From: Ancistrus triradiatus | Taxonomy: Eukaryota; Chordata; Actinopteri; Siluriformes; Loricariidae | Assembly (NCBI GenBank): GCA_025084515.1 | Contig: JAJAGP010000046.1 | Location: forward strand, 475,347-539,346 | Direction: 5' to 3' | DNA: 64,000 nucleotides | In this document: positions 36,726 to 48,685 of the stretch, piece by piece | How positions within the stretch are numbered: position 1 is the stretch's first letter | Layout of the letters: each line of letters starts with the position of its first letter | Made by a program: the position numbers and the translations under genes | The notes under the pieces: model-generated | Database searches by the model: none | What the model saw: the letters and a program-made list of their open reading frames with translations, nothing else | What the model was told of the DNA's origin: nothing

Positions 36726-37029
36726 TATACTTAGAGCAAACCAAAGCTTGTTTTTGTCTGTTTTGGATCCATTTGGTCACCCCCACTTTTTCCTGGTCCG
36801 GCTCTCCCTTCTGTCCTCGCTGGGACGCCAAGCCATCACCTACTCGGTTAGACCTCCAAAGGGTTGCCATGAAATATACCCACCCTTGTGATTCAGTCCT
36901 CACCTGATTGGCGCAACATCAGCCGTGTGTTTTTGGTCTGAACTTTAATCAAAAGGAAATCGGTACTCCTGTGGGGTCCTTTTCAAATCCGAGCCTTTTT
37001 TCCTAGACTCTCCGCTCTTTCGGCTCAAA

Positions 37030-37890
37030 AACAGAGCCGATGTGGCTCATCCCAGGGGTGTAAATAAGGCTCGAACAAGCCCCCGCGTGTCCCCTGACGT
37101 GCCCTAAAATTAAAGGCCATTCGTATATTACAGCAGAAGCGTCATTTTATTACCCGAATCAATCCTGGGAGGCCCTGGAGGTGACGGCGCTGGAACGTGG
37201 CCGGCCCCGGCTGGAGGTTTATCTTGCATGTGCAGGCAGTGGAGTACGCAGCCCGGCGTAATGAACTCGACTCCACCTAATAAAGGTTTTACTGCGGCGC
37301 GCCGACCCCGCCGTGCCCCGCGTACGCCTGCGTAGACATAAACCGAGCAAGATCTACAAAATTAAGCGATTTTCTGTTAGAGCGGGCGGGTGCTGACAAG
37401 CCGCCCATGGAGAAAGGTATAATTTAAAAAAATATTATTAATCAAGGCTTCGGAGGCAAACACCCATTTGGAGTGACCTTTAAAAAAAGCTGTACATCAC
37501 GGGTATCTCGTCTCAGACGGGCATCTAACCGAGCCCGGGCCGTGATGCATGCGCCGCGTTTTGCTTTGATCGAGATGTAGCGCTTGATAAGACGGCGTCG
37601 TGGCTCGGCGAGCATCTCTCATTTCTCTAAGCGCTCGCATCTACAAGTCAAGGCTGGAAGGGATAACAAATCACCTCTTCGGTTTCGCATTTCACCGCCG
37701 CCGCCGCTTCTTCATCCACCCGCCGGAGAGACTGACGTACCCCCTTAATGTCGACCCCCTCCTCCGGGATCTCGCTGCGTTTTAACATGGCATTTAGAGG
37801 GGGGAAAAAAAGGCACGGAACCGAGTGCGGGATCAAATGAATGGCATATGCAAGGCATTACGAAACTTGGAGCACTTAGAAATCACACTT
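37030..37890. other. CpG-rich intronic block
   Basis: Dense CpG and no recognised repeat. It includes CCGCCGCCGCTTC near 37696. Overlapping frames show no domains. It may be a regulatory block or simply a GC-rich island. Confidence 0.3.
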
Positions 37891-38504
37891 CTGCAGAAAT
37901 GGCATATAGTCTGAGAGACTTTTAAGCTTGACCTACCGCATTAAAGAAAAAGTCAAACGATTGTAATAATCATAACTACTTACATATAAGTGGCTTCCTG
38001 CAACTATATATTAGTCACAGACATTTTCCCAGCAGGGGGGAGTATTTCTGTTTCTCGCAAACGCCGGTGTAGGCTCTCCTCACTTGACGTAATAAAAGTC
38101 CTCATGCAGATTGCTCTCGTGGGCGCTTTAAGCAATATTGCTGCCATGTCATGAAACACCACGCTGACGGCATTCCAAAAACGCATCTGGTTTTTTGACA
38201 GCCATCGCGCAAGTTGCGCATCAGATTAGCACCGGACCTTCAGGCTTAATACTTACACAGATACAACTCGGGAAAGGACGTCAGGTTCGTTAAACAAGCC
38301 CGAAAGCGTTCAATCCATCCTGCGTTTTGTGTCCTCGACAAGAAATAGCTCTTATGGCAAATCTAGGGTCCCAAATCAGAAAAAGTGTGGGAAATTTACT
38401 TTTATTCCATTGCAAACAGACAGATTCGATTACAAACCCAAGATATTTCATGTTTACACTTTTTTGAACTATGCCCAAGGAGGAAGGGTTCCTTTTTGAA
38501 TCTC

Positions 38505-38665
38505 GGTCCTCCCAATGTTTCTTCCTTATAATGTTTCTTCAGTCCGTCCTTGCTTTTCAATTAGGGATTGGCCTTAGATATTAGAAGATCATCTAAAATG
38601 GTAAAGCTGCTCTGAGACAATGCTCCACTGTAAAAAGTGCTTTGGAAATAAATCTGACTTGACTC
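38505..38665 (+). repeat. Interspersed repeat with AAATAAATCTGACTTGACT end
   Basis: Phrases GTTTCTTCCTTATAATGTTT, TTGGCCTTAGATATTAGAAG, TGGTAAAGCTGCTCTGAGAC and AAAAAGTGCTTTGGAAATAA recur at 58640-58795 and partly at 55720-55850. It is non-coding. Confidence 0.75.
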
Positions 38666-39467
38666 GACTGTTTACGAGCCAGGATTTCCATACGTTCCAC
38701 ACACAGCACAGATCCTGAATTCATTCCTTGGGGCCAATAACAATTAAGAAACGTTTTGCCATGGCCATCAGCCATCAGGTGAGCTGGAGGGTGATCCCAC
38801 AAGAGAGGATCTAGGACCCTGGAGGATTTGCAGACTGATTTACACGGGTTATACGTACAGCGGCGGTAGGTTTTAAAGCTTTTCTGTTTCCATAACGTAG
38901 CGGACGTCAGGTGGCAGAGCTGGAGGGCTGCGCGCTGTTGAACTTTTAAGATCTAGCAGGCCTCTGCCAGGTCGGAGCAGATATTCGCAAGCCGCGTGTA
39001 AGCGTGTGATTAAACAGGATTGTGCCCGGTCTTTCAGGGTCTCCGGGGACGAGGACGCTTCCCCCTGCAGGCTGCCAGAGAACTCATTTAAAAAGCACAA
39101 GGCTCGCTTAATCCGGCGTACGCCTCCCACTGTCTAAATCTCCTTTCCCTGATTCCACTCGGCGCTTTTGTTCACAGCCGCTTAGCCCTCGTGTCGTAGC
39201 AGCGGGTCACCATTATTGCGCTTTCTTCTGCGCTTTTGACTTACAACACACAACACGACGCACGGCGGGGGTCGGCCGCCGAATCGGCGCACAATTCCTG
39301 CGCCCGCATGCTACGAGGGATTTGAAAGAAGTGCGTTTTTCTTCAAAAAGGAGCAGCCAGATTTCCTTCAGCTCTACAATTGGAAGCGGTTACACAACGC
39401 GCGTCCAATTATTAACCTCCACATAACAATGATTTAACGCAATACATTCTACTATATTTTACCAAAT

Positions 39468-39724
39468 TAGCCGAGCATCTCCGTGCAGTATTTAGCAAAC
39501 CGGAATCATCACACTGAAACAGGAACGACAAAAATATGAAGCAAATTCGTCCTGGCAGATCCGCAGTGCTCGTAAAACAAACACGCCAAACCATAACCCT
39601 TTCAGATTCCACTCTCCCTCCGGCGACGCCAATTAACCCCCATCTTCCACGCAAATGAAGCAGCCCAGGACCGGCCTTTTAGAGGTAAATTGAAAAGTGG
39701 GTGCATTTATTAACGTAATTAGAT
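39468..39724 (+). repeat. Local duplication, copy 1 (longer)
   Basis: Shares with 40265-40443, in order: AGCATCTCCGTGCAGTATT, GAATCATCACACTG, ACCCTTTCAGATTC, AGCAGCCCAGGACCG, CCTTTTAGAGGT and ATTAACGTAATTAG. This copy is about 75 bases longer and sits within CpG-rich unique sequence. No coding sequence or transposon end was seen. Confidence 0.85.
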
Positions 39725-40264
39725 TTGGAAGCAGCCACGCACTGCCTTTGATTCACAAAGAAACAAACATGGCAGGCGGTTAGGCAGACAAAAATATATT
39801 CCAAATAAATAATATTGCAGCAAACATCTGAATCCACAGCCTGCTCCAGCTCCAGATCTGAGCTAAGAGCTCCCAGTCGGAGAGAGCGAAGGCTGAGTCA
39901 ATACAGCGTCGCTCGAGCAGATAGCACCGAATTAAAGTGGGCTCTGATTTCCCTGTGGTCGCACCATCATTAAATGCTCCTCAGAACTTCAAACACCGGC
40001 CACTTTACTTTGATCCGTCGCGACGAGAGCCGAGGAGATGAATACTGGAGGTGAACAGACGTCTGTCACCGACTCACGAAACGCCGAAGCCAAAGGCAAT
40101 CCGAGTCGACCTCGTGATTTCGGAGAAGCTTAGGAATAACACGCCGAATGGCTGCATGCATCATTAGCAGGGTTTCCACTCGTCCGGTACGGATCCCAGC
40201 AGCATGGACGCAAACCAACACACCACGACTTATCATCAACGAAAGCACGTACGTGAAACTGGAC

Positions 40265-40443
40265 AAGCATCTCCGTGCAGTATTGAGCAAACCTGAATCA
40301 TCACACTGGCAGATCCCAGTGGTCACAAAACAAATGCGCCAAACCAGAACCCTTTCAGATTCAATTAACCCTTCATAAAGCAGCCCAGGACCGACCTTTT
40401 AGAGGTCAACTGAAATTGGGTGCATGTATTAACGTAATTAGGT
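40265..40443 (+). repeat. Local duplication, copy 2 (shorter)
   Basis: Partner of 39468-39724. It lacks about 40 bases after CACACTG and a second stretch before AATTAACCC. A SINE starts at 40447, right at its end, which suggests the SINE inserted next to or within the duplicated unit. Confidence 0.85.
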
Positions 40444-40446
40444 TAT

Positions 40447-40558
40447 ATGGTTAAGGTACTGGACTATGAACCAGAAGGTCCAGGGTTCAAATCCCACCTC
40501 TGCCAAGCTGCCACTGTTGGGTCCTTGAGCAAGACCCTTAACCCACAATTGCTTGTTT
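40447..40558 (+). mobile_element. SINE copy, 3'-truncated
   Basis: Clear head and body: TTAAGGTACTGGACTATGAA, GGTTCAAATCCCACCTCTGC, CCTTGAGCAAGACCCTTAAC and CCACAATTGCTTG. The GGATAAGGGCG tail is absent. Confidence 0.8.
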
Positions 40559-40616
40559 GTTTGGTTCTGGACTGTCATCATCGATGGCCATTTTAGTGAC
40601 AGGCACACAAGGTTAT

Positions 40617-41035
40617 AAACACAGTGGTACTTCGGTTCTAGACCCCCTCGGAACTCGTCGAATTCAGTACTTGACCAATTTTGACCAGAAAAATCGGTAC
40701 TCGGCGCACATGCTTAAACTTGTATGGGTTGAGCCACGTGACTCGTTTCAGACGAAACTCAATTCATGATTCGGTACACAGTGATTCAGTTTCACAACAG
40801 CTTTTGCTAAGTGTATTTTTCTTTATTTCTACATCTACAGTACTGTATCCTTAGTGCAGATAAATCTCCATGGATTCTTAAAAGGTTAGTAATGACAGCC
40901 AACCGAAAGGAAACTGAATCCTCTTGGTTTTCAGGCTGAGCAGTTAGCATTAACAGCTCGTGCCCGGAGTTCATCAATAGAGTAAGTGTTTTGCTCTTCA
41001 CTTTCAATCCATTTCTCACTGAATGACATGAGATC
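40617..41035 (+). repeat. Interspersed repeat, copy 2 of the pair with 11862-12195
   Basis: It begins with an extra part (CTTCGGTTCTAGACCCCCTC and GGAACTCGTCGAATTC) and then follows the 11862 copy through GCCACGTGACTCGTTTCAG, TCTCCATGGATTCTTAAA, GCCAACCGAAAGG and CTCACTGAATGACATGAGAT. Confidence 0.7.
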
Positions 41036-41863
41036 TCATCACTTTATTATAAAATAAGCTTTGTGTTAATGACTTTGGGTCACTGTAGGTTAATGTAAGT
41101 GTTAATGTGGAATCGGCTCCTCTATGATACAGTACTATATTAAACATCGGTTCATGATCCATTTAACTTATGATGGATTTGTTGAACATAACCCCATCAT
41201 AAATCAGGAGCTCCTGTACAGTACAGCTCCATTAATGCATATAATGCCTCATACAGGGAGTTTTCTGGGGTCTGGAACCGATGCATTCAATTTACATCAT
41301 TCCTTATGGGAGACATTTGCTCGGTACTCTTCGTTTTCGGGCGGGAGGTCACGTGGCGGGAGTGATGAGTGCTGGGAAACGTAGTGAGGAAAAGCCGAGG
41401 GGTGATAATATGCAGCACACGTTAAACTCAATTCAACTTATGATGGATTTGTCGGAACGCATCTCCATCGTAAGCACTCGGTCGGGCCACTTGCAAAGTA
41501 TTTCCAGGAGTAATGTTACTGGAACCACTGAATGATAACTAAGATCTATGTAAATTATCTGTGATCACAGGCTGTTCTCTGTAAACCATTCATTTTGCTT
41601 CTGTTTCAGAGAGTGACTGCTTGGGTCCACCTGAAAGGCTGTCTGTTTAAAAAAGCTGCTTAAACCAAAACAAGTTTGGTTTACGGTTCAGTTCAGACCA
41701 GATTTTCTAAGCATAAGAACGTCTGAATGCAGGCTTCGGAGCTTTCACTTTTAACTACAGCCTGCCACCTTGTTTGACTGACCACTAAAACCCTCCCACT
41801 GCTCTGATAAACCATGAACGCTGGAGCCTCTCTGAACCGCTGCCGAGGAAGCTCAAACCTCAC

Positions 41864-41981
41864 CTTGGATGAGGAGGTGTCACAATCCTGACAGATCCAG
41901 CCATAACCTGTCTGCTTAGGCGACTTCTTCAGCGGAGGGTCCAGGCAGCCGAAGTGGTAACACAGCTGACACTCGTCACAC
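41864..41981 (-). CDS. phf14: phf14 exon encoding PHD finger 4
   Basis: This exon encodes the second half of the last PHD finger: CDECQLCYHFGCLDPPLKKS, then PKQTGYGWICQDCDTSSSK. The zinc ligands visible are CxxC (CDEC), the His and Cys of CYHFGC, and CxxC in WICQDC. The first base completes the Arg codon begun at 55323 (AG|G). The acceptor (CTCGTAG) and the donor (AAG|GTGAGG) are both good. It is almost identical to mammalian PHF14 in this region, so the finger is under strong constraint. The exon is isolated, with a 13.3 kb intron upstream and an 18.6 kb intron downstream. Confidence 0.95.
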
Positions 41982-42354
41982 CTACGAGCAGAGCGAGAGC
42001 GATGTTACCAGAGGGAATATAGCTCAAGGCAGGGAGTCGCGCAGACACGTATACGCCCGGCACGTATCCTGCCAAGAAGCCGGCCTGGCCCTCATCAGGC
42101 GGCTCTGATCGATGGCGACAGTGCAGCTTCCTGTCAGGTAACAGATGCTTAATAGATTCAAAACACATTGGCACAGCACCTCTCACACGGCCTTGTACAG
42201 CCATCATAAAACACGCCGGCTTGATTGGCTCTGCTGAAATAGGTTTCGGCTCCTCGTGCCAATAAATCTTAGTGGGGGTTTTTTCTGTGAGCCACTGAAA
42301 AGGCAAAGAGGCCTGCACTATTTCTATCAATATCAGTTCTAAGCTTCTGACTGC

Positions 42355-42595
42355 TTCTCCTGCTCAGAGTCGCAAAGGGAACACCTTGGAAAGATCAGCC
42401 CACTCTTCTTCATCCCTGACCACTGTGAGACATAATTCCTCCAGTGGCTCTTTGGTCTGCCCTGGGGTGTGCTTTCGTAAAGACCTGCCTGCAACTGTTC
42501 TAGAAGAACCTGGCCAGCGAGATGCCCAAACCATCCCAGGTGGCTCCTTGTAACCTGAAGGAGCAGCAGCATCTCATTTCCGCTGTTCGTACCCA
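42355..42595 (-). mobile_element. 3' end relic of a LINE
   Basis: Read on the - strand it gives HLGWFGHLAGQVLLEQLQAG followed by PQGRPKSHWRNYVSQW, resembling the end of fish LINE open frames that read WFGHL, GRP and WRDYV before the stop. Only about 80 codons remain, and the reading frame runs out at both ends. Confidence 0.55.
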
Positions 42596-42823
42596 TGACT
42601 GTACGTTTTCGGTGATGACTGACTGGCTGGTTGGTGACTGGTCGAATGACTGCAAAACCTCTGCATCATCCACTAGGGGCAGGCTTGCTTAGCTGTACTA
42701 TCAGTATGGAAATGTAAACTGGTCATAAAATAAGTGTATTGGGGGTTAAATCTAAACATTTCTAACTACAGTAGAACGTGGTTTTCCCACCAAATGCACC
42801 TTGCTCTGAATATCCGGAGTATA

Positions 42824-43277
42824 CAGTACTATCCAAAAGTCTTAGGCCACCATTAGATTTGTTGTTCAGCAGTGCTATAACGACCCTATATAACATATTG
42901 TTGATGACTGGACCCAAATAATTCTTGGATTTGTCATTCTATAACCCTCTTTTCCACTGATCTTCATTCCATTCTTTGTGAGCTTTAGCCTATCTTAGGT
43001 TTTTCACCCGGTTGCCTTTCTGAAAAAGTGGCTTCTTGGCTGCTACCCGTCCAAAAAGACCATTCCTGATCAAGCTTTTTCAGACTGTAGCAGGATCTAG
43101 GCATCCTGATGACGCTCCCGGTTGCTGCTACTGCAGTTTTTAAATACTGCATACAAATGTCCTGTGTCTTCTGGTTCCATTCTAATACAGAGACTGAGAA
43201 ATAATTATATACGGTCATTACAGCATTGCTAAAATGGTATATCTGATCTATTGGTGGCCTAAGACGTTTCGCAGTGG
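42824..43277 (-). mobile_element. Tc1-derived element, deleted
   Basis: The ends are inverted: CAGTACTATCCAAAAGTCTTAGG in outline on the left and GGCCTAAGACGTTTCGCAGTG on the right. Inside, CCACTGATCTTCATTCCATTCTTTGTGAGC is the complement of the transposase segment seen at 20050. It belongs to the same family as 19773-20378. Confidence 0.7.
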
Positions 43278-43409
43278 TCTAACACTTTAGCTCATGACTG
43301 CCAGAACACGAAGGTGCCCCATGTTCTTTGGGAATAGGTGCCAGAGTCCCTGCAACCCTGTCAGATTTTTAAAAATGGAGTAAGCCATGTTATTGTTGGC
43401 TTAAATCAC

Positions 43410-43474
43410 TGATCAGAAGGTTGCGAGTTCAAATTCTGGCTCTGGAAAGCTGGCACTTTGGGGCACTTGAGCAA
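43410..43474 (+). repeat. SINE head fragment
   Basis: CAGAAGGTTGCGAGTTCAAA, then GGAAAGCTGGCAC and CACTTGAGCAAGA, are tRNA-like head and body phrases without the tail. Confidence 0.5.
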
Positions 43475-44286
43475 GATTGATTTCTCAGCTTGGTTATACA
43501 TCTAAATTCTCCAAACACCACCATGTAGTCGTGCCATTCCAAACACGACTGTCGACCCAAGACAAAATGAGGACCAGATTAACAACCAATATCACTCTGT
43601 GGGAAAAGTGGAAGGAGAAACCGAGTGAAAGTCCATTTATCATGCTGGGACTGTTTCTGGTGAAAGCCCGGTCGCCCTTCAGGCCAGCCCCCGTGCCCTC
43701 CCCTCTCCTTCCTGTCCATAATTAACTAATTACGTCGTAATCAATAGTGAAGATTCAGATTTGGCAATGTAAATCAGATAAAGCAGATAAGGGCCGAGCA
43801 GGTCAATAGGCGCCCTCCCTATCCGTCTCCATTATGCGCTGGAGGGGCGATGGGTTCTTATCAATGAGTGTTCATCAGGAGGGCAGAGAGAAGAGGGGAA
43901 CCAAAGAAAAATCACTTCATCTCTTATTCCCAGGTAGAAGAGAGTTTGTAATGTCTCCACAAAGGTGGATCACGCCGGTGTAACATGACGTGGAAGCCCT
44001 TTTCAAAACTGAGACACCGAAGGCTAATTAAAGGACGGCGATGCATATAATACTGCACTAATGAGGACACAGACCACCTCGTGATGCACAGCACCTCGCC
44101 TTCAGCTCCTTCTTTAGAGGACAATCATGCAACCGAGGTAGCTTTAAGATTATGGTTAGTTGTTGAGGGATGTTGTCGGGTTAATCTTGAAAAAAAAAAA
44201 TCATTCTAGCAGGTTTATGGCTCAGATAGAAGGTATTCCAATTAAATACAACATACAGCAGGAATTAATACAGCAGAATGTCACTC

Positions 44287-44398
44287 CATAATCCTCTTTC
44301 CGCTGATCTTCATTCCAGTCCTTGTGAGCTTTAACATATCTTAGGTTTTTCACCCTGTTCTCCTTCTGAAAAGTGTTTTCTTGGCTGCTACCCTTCTT
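44287..44398 (-). repeat. Fragment of the Tc1-derived family
   Basis: CCGCTGATCTTCATTCCAGTC, CTTTAACATATCTTAGGTTT, TTCTTGGCTGCTACCC repeat the interior of 42950-43055. No ends are present. Confidence 0.65.
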
Positions 44399-44486
44399 TC
44401 ATCTGACTGTAGAACAAGAGTGTACGTTGTCAGGATAATCCTGAAAACAATGGTTTGTCCGGCTCGACTGAATCAGATTTACACTA

Positions 44487-44696
44487 CACAAGCAAAAGTT
44501 TGTGGACACCCAGAACATTACATCCAAAATATGGGTATTAGTAGATTTTGGAACATGACTGTGAGGTCGGTTTAGGAGGTTAGACAATAAGCCCTGGCTC
44601 ACTTTTGGCTTTCCAGTGCATTTTCAGATGTCAGGTATGGCTGAAATAGCAGAGCTCCATAATCAGAAAGGGTGTCCACAAACTTTTGTCTGTGCT
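44487..44696. mobile_element. Small inverted-repeat element (MITE), about 210 bp
   Basis: The left end is CACAAGCAAAAGTTTGTGGA then CACCC; the right end is GGTGTCC then ACAAACTTTTGTCTGTG, its inverted complement. The interior is non-coding. The parent family cannot be fixed from the ends alone. Confidence 0.7.
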
Positions 44697-44748
44697 AAGA
44701 GAATTTTCACTTATCCTTAAAGCACTATATGAAAAGAAAAATGACCGG

Positions 44749-44749
<1 letters not shown>

Positions 44750-44779
<30 letters not shown>

Positions 44780-44780
44780 C
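44750..44780. repeat. (TG)n microsatellite
   Basis: GTGTGT from about 44755 to 44779. Confidence 0.9.
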
Positions 44781-44869
44781 ACTAATTAGCACTTGTTTAT
44801 TGCTTCGCACTCCAATCTGTTCCAATCTGGAAAATAATGCCACTTTGAATCCATGCCTCTTTTCTCTGC

Positions 44870-45080
44870 AGGAGAAAGTTTAAGCCCCATGCCAGCCGCA
44901 GGAGGCTTGTGTTTTATTAGCGCCGGCCATTTCGCTGCTCTAATTAGTTAGCCTTAATGAACCTTTTGTTATGTATCACAGTTTAGCATCTTTAAATTAA
45001 AACCCCGCTCAGCTGCGCAGTTCCAGTCAGACGCCAGCCAGGTGCTTATAGGTAATTGGAATTAAAAATGGCAGGACCCG
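44870..45080. other. Intronic unique block, candidate conserved non-coding element
   Basis: GCTCTAATTAGTTAGCCTTAATG (positions about 44936-44958) and TTTAAATTAAAACC near 44990 give clustered homeodomain-type cores in non-repetitive sequence with a GCGCCGGCC island. Function unproven. Confidence 0.3.
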
Positions 45081-45604
45081 TGCACTGAACTGGCTTAACC
45101 TTTCTGTTCGACACTTTCTTACACCTTTGCACACGGTTCCTTAACCATAAATACGGTAATATAGCGCCACCATCTGTATACTAAATACTGCACAGGGGTT
45201 CCTTAGGAAAACGACGAGATAAACTACAGCTACTTCAAAGTGATATTAAAAGTATGGAGTCTTAGCAATCATAAGCTCGCCGCTCAAGTTATTAGAGAAC
45301 GCAGCACATAAACTAAATTCTAAAAAACGAAATAAAAAACACAAAAAACTAAATTCTCAGCTAGCAAATAAAATTGTTAGATGCAAAAAACGATTAAATA
45401 AAAATACCCTGTTTTTTGAATTTGAATTAAACATGTAATGGATCCAAAACTTAGTATTCATATAATTAATTCTTATTATTGTAATTATTATTAGGCATTG
45501 TTTAGTATTTAAGATAAAGGGACACTAAGAACATATTTATTTTTCCAATCATGTTGTATGTACTGATTTCAAATCTAAAGCTGTAGTCCAAAGCAGTAGT
45601 TATA

Positions 45605-46340
45605 CAAGAAAGGAAAGTATAAATGAAGGAATAAAGAAAGGAAGAAAAAAATGACGGAAGGATGGATGAAGGGAAGGAAGAAAGGTAGAAAAGGGAAGGA
45701 GGAGGTCAAAAAGGAAGGAAGGAAGAATAAGGGAAGAAAAAAGGAAGGAAGGTTAGAAGGAAGAAAGGCAGATAAAAGGAAGGAAGAAAGGAAAATTGAA
45801 GGAAGGTGGAAAGCGAGGGGGAAAAGAAGGAAGGACGGTAGAAAGGAAGTAAGAAAGAAGGAAGAGGAAAGAAAGACACGGCAGAAAAAAGAAAACAAGG
45901 AAGAAAGAAAGGAATGAAGGGAGGAAGAAGTAATGAGTGAAGGAAGTAAAAAAAGGAAAAGGAAACAGAAGGAGGGTATGGATGAAAGCAGAAAGAATAG
46001 ATGGAAGAAATAAAGGAAGGACAAAGATGGAAGAAGAACTGAATTAGGGAAGGAAAGCAGAAAAGAAGAAAGAGGACGAAAAACGAAGGATGGGAGGAAA
46101 CAGGAAGAAGTGAAGTAAAGAAGGTAGTGAAGTAAGAAAGGGATGAATGAAGAAAGATGGGAAGAAATGAATGAAAAAGAAACAAGGAAGGAAGAAAGAA
46201 AGAAGAAAAAAGGAAGGAAGATGGAGGGGTGAAGTAAGGATGGAAAAGAGAAGGAGGAGGAAGACGTATGTAAGCAAAAGAAGGAAATGAAGAAGTAAGG
46301 AGTAAGGATGAAAGTAAAGAGGAAAGAAAAAAGGAATGAG
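45605..46340 (+). repeat. Polypurine tract (GGAAGGAAGAAAG-type), about 735 bp
   Basis: The + strand is nearly all A and G, with units such as GGAAGGAAGAAAGG interrupted by occasional T. The - strand shows long Ser/Phe/Leu/Pro-rich frames that are low-complexity artefacts. Mirror-symmetric purine runs like this can form triplex DNA. Confidence 0.95.
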
Positions 46341-46859
46341 AGAACATAAAAATAACAGTTGTAGGGGTTTGCCTAAGAGCACCTCGTAGGGTCCACAGTC
46401 TCGGGGTACAGACTGAAACCGAAACACACGACAACCCTTCAGTTTTAATCGTGTCTTTGAAATGGCGACATGAATGGACACAATTCTGTGACCTACTGGA
46501 GGAAAAGATGATGATGTGCAAAAATCAGTAATGTAAAGAGGAACCGATGCATTTGGGGATTTAAAAACAAACTGAACCTTAAAATAAACCAGGAGACAAG
46601 AAAGTAAGAACGTGTGTAACGCAGCCCACGGTGCATTAGAGAACCGCGGACTTTTAGTGAAACCTGTCGGGCTCTTTGTGGGAGCAGGATCAGGTCTCAG
46701 GAAGACCTCACACGTCTCGGAACGATCCTCCTCCGCTGGGCCAATGATTTAGTCTAATGCCGCTGCAGTATCTGTGGTAGGCAGGCACCAGACTCCATCT
46801 GCTCGGAGCACTGCCCTTACACACCCAAGGTCCTCGATGTTATCAAAGCAATGCGGCTT

Positions 46860-47960
46860 CGTTTTAATCATCGGCACAATCGAGCCGCTTTCCTTCCTCT
46901 CCAGTCCCAGACACAATCCAATCACTCATAAGAGTCTATTGATTTGGAGCTAATCTTATTGGGACGCGGGGGTTAGGGGAAGCACCATTGATCGCGTTTG
47001 TCCGCGACACGTGTTGCTCTCGGCCGCCGAGGCGTTATCCCCTTCATCTGCTGTCTAATCTCGGACCGAGAGCTCGGAGGCCGAGAGCTGCGTTCCCTCG
47101 GCACGGCCCATTTGCAAAGTCTCGCCCCGTCGGCTCTCGCCGAGGCCGGCTATGACGGCTTAATTCAATCTAAGAGAACGTCCTACAAATCTGGACACAA
47201 GTGAAGATGGATTTGAGTTAGTGGATCGTTGCTAATTCAGTCACGCCTGGCTTCTTCAAAGGAAGTCCAGTCTCTAAGGCCAGGCCAGTCCAGGGCGTTA
47301 GACCGAGTGGCGGTAAAGGTTCAGAAACTCTGCATTTTGTTTTTAAAGGCATTAGCATCTCCACACACCGTCTCCTACAGTCTGTTACAGGTTTGCGCGA
47401 TGCTAGTGACTTCGTACGATAAATGACCGGAGTTGAGCTGCTTCTGAGACGTCACGCGCTGATAAAGCGCACATCTAGAGACAGGACCCGGTTTGACGCA
47501 CTGCATTTAGACCCCGAAGAACCCATTTGTGATCGGGTCAGAGGTATCGACGAACAGATTGTGAGCGCTGCTCGTTACAGGTCCGAAAGCGTCTGAAAGG
47601 AACGCCGGATTTATCAGCCGAATTGCCCGGCCGCAATTACCTGGGGAAAGCCACGTGGGCCGGATCGATAGAGCACAAAGCGCTCGGGCATTGACCGGCG
47701 GCCGTGACAAAGTGCCCCGGTGGCTTTCTCTGCATCCCTTCTATACACCAGGACAGGATTATCAGGCTCGGCGCGCTTTTTGATTAACGCCCGCGTGGAA
47801 GTGGTATTATCACAGGGCTATTGTTTGACGAGGACTGGAAGAGTCGGAGAAGAAAGAGAGTAATGCCGCGGTAACTCCTTTTTATTAGCTCATTAGCGGC
47901 ACACAACGATGCGAAAGACTCCCAGGCGGCGAGGTCCCTCCGCCGGAATTCAGTAGGGGG
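46860..47960. other. CpG-rich intronic blocks
   Basis: Two CpG-dense, apparently single-copy blocks (about 46860-47200 and 47480-47960) with TTAATTCAATC and GCAATTACC-type AT cores. No protein content is recognised. Confidence 0.3.
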
Positions 47961-48144
47961 CGCCGGAGAGTCAAGGACGTCCACCCCACGCAACAAATCT
48001 CCGTCATTACGGAAGAAATCTCGCAGTAAAAACCGACAGGTCATGATTTTGTTTCTTTTCGTGGAAATCCAGGACCTGAGGCCAGTCGATTTTGACACGT
48101 ACTGAGATGTATGTGAGGAAGAAGAGAGGATCAGCAAAAGGTCC

Positions 48145-48168
48145 ACACACACACACACACACACACAC
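48145..48168. repeat. (CA)n microsatellite
   Basis: Short CA run; a second lies at 48386-48411. Confidence 0.9.
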
Positions 48169-48385
48169 GGTTCAGTGGGATAAAAGACGTAGGAAGTTGC
48201 GGCGTAATAGATTTCAGCCTCATGGCCTCCCTTCCCACGCGCCGTCCTCTTTTAATGGTCGGGAAAAAAGAGTAAAGTCAGCAAAACAAAATGCCGCCAT
48301 TAAATCATCTGCACAGATCCGGTGTCAGGGCTGTAATGGGAAGAGAGGCCATCGGCGGAAAGGTTACCATGCAGCCAGGTCTCTC

Positions 48386-48411
48386 ACACACACACACACA
48401 CACACACACAA
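48386..48411. repeat. (CA)n microsatellite
   Basis: Short uninterrupted CA run. Confidence 0.9.
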
Positions 48412-48685
48412 AACATAAGGCGACAGGATCGCAGATTTAAGTCACGCTCGCACAGTTTGAAAACTGGGAACCTACATCTATTTTTTATGGATTTGCCCAA
48501 AGTTGTGACATCATGATTCTACAGATTGTCATGGCAACCCAGGTTTCTGTCGCACTTATGAAGCAGGGTTTGGGGAAATAATGCCTCTTCGACTTTTAAC
48601 TCATCTGTCGAAATGCACATCACGTCAAAAGCCCAAGATCATCTGGAATTTGCCCTTTCACATACTCAGGTCCAACTTCTGAATA

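Larger units (their letters stand above)
23268..41863 (-). other. phf14: phf14 last intron, 18.6 kb, repeat-rich
   Basis: The donor is AAG|GTGAGG at 41863 and the acceptor is CAG at 23270-23268. It holds several tandem arrays (24378-26330, 28411-29560, 34611-35410), microsatellites and CpG-rich unique blocks at about 29850-30470, 31440-32160, 33560-34110, 36190-36520, 37030-37890 and 39080-40100. No other gene was recognised in it on either strand. Confidence 0.7.

Noticed and set aside
45575..46521. Open frames of up to 271 residues rich in Ser, Phe, Leu and Pro on the - strand
   Set aside because: They lie entirely in a purine/pyrimidine tract, which lacks stop codons on the pyrimidine strand by composition.
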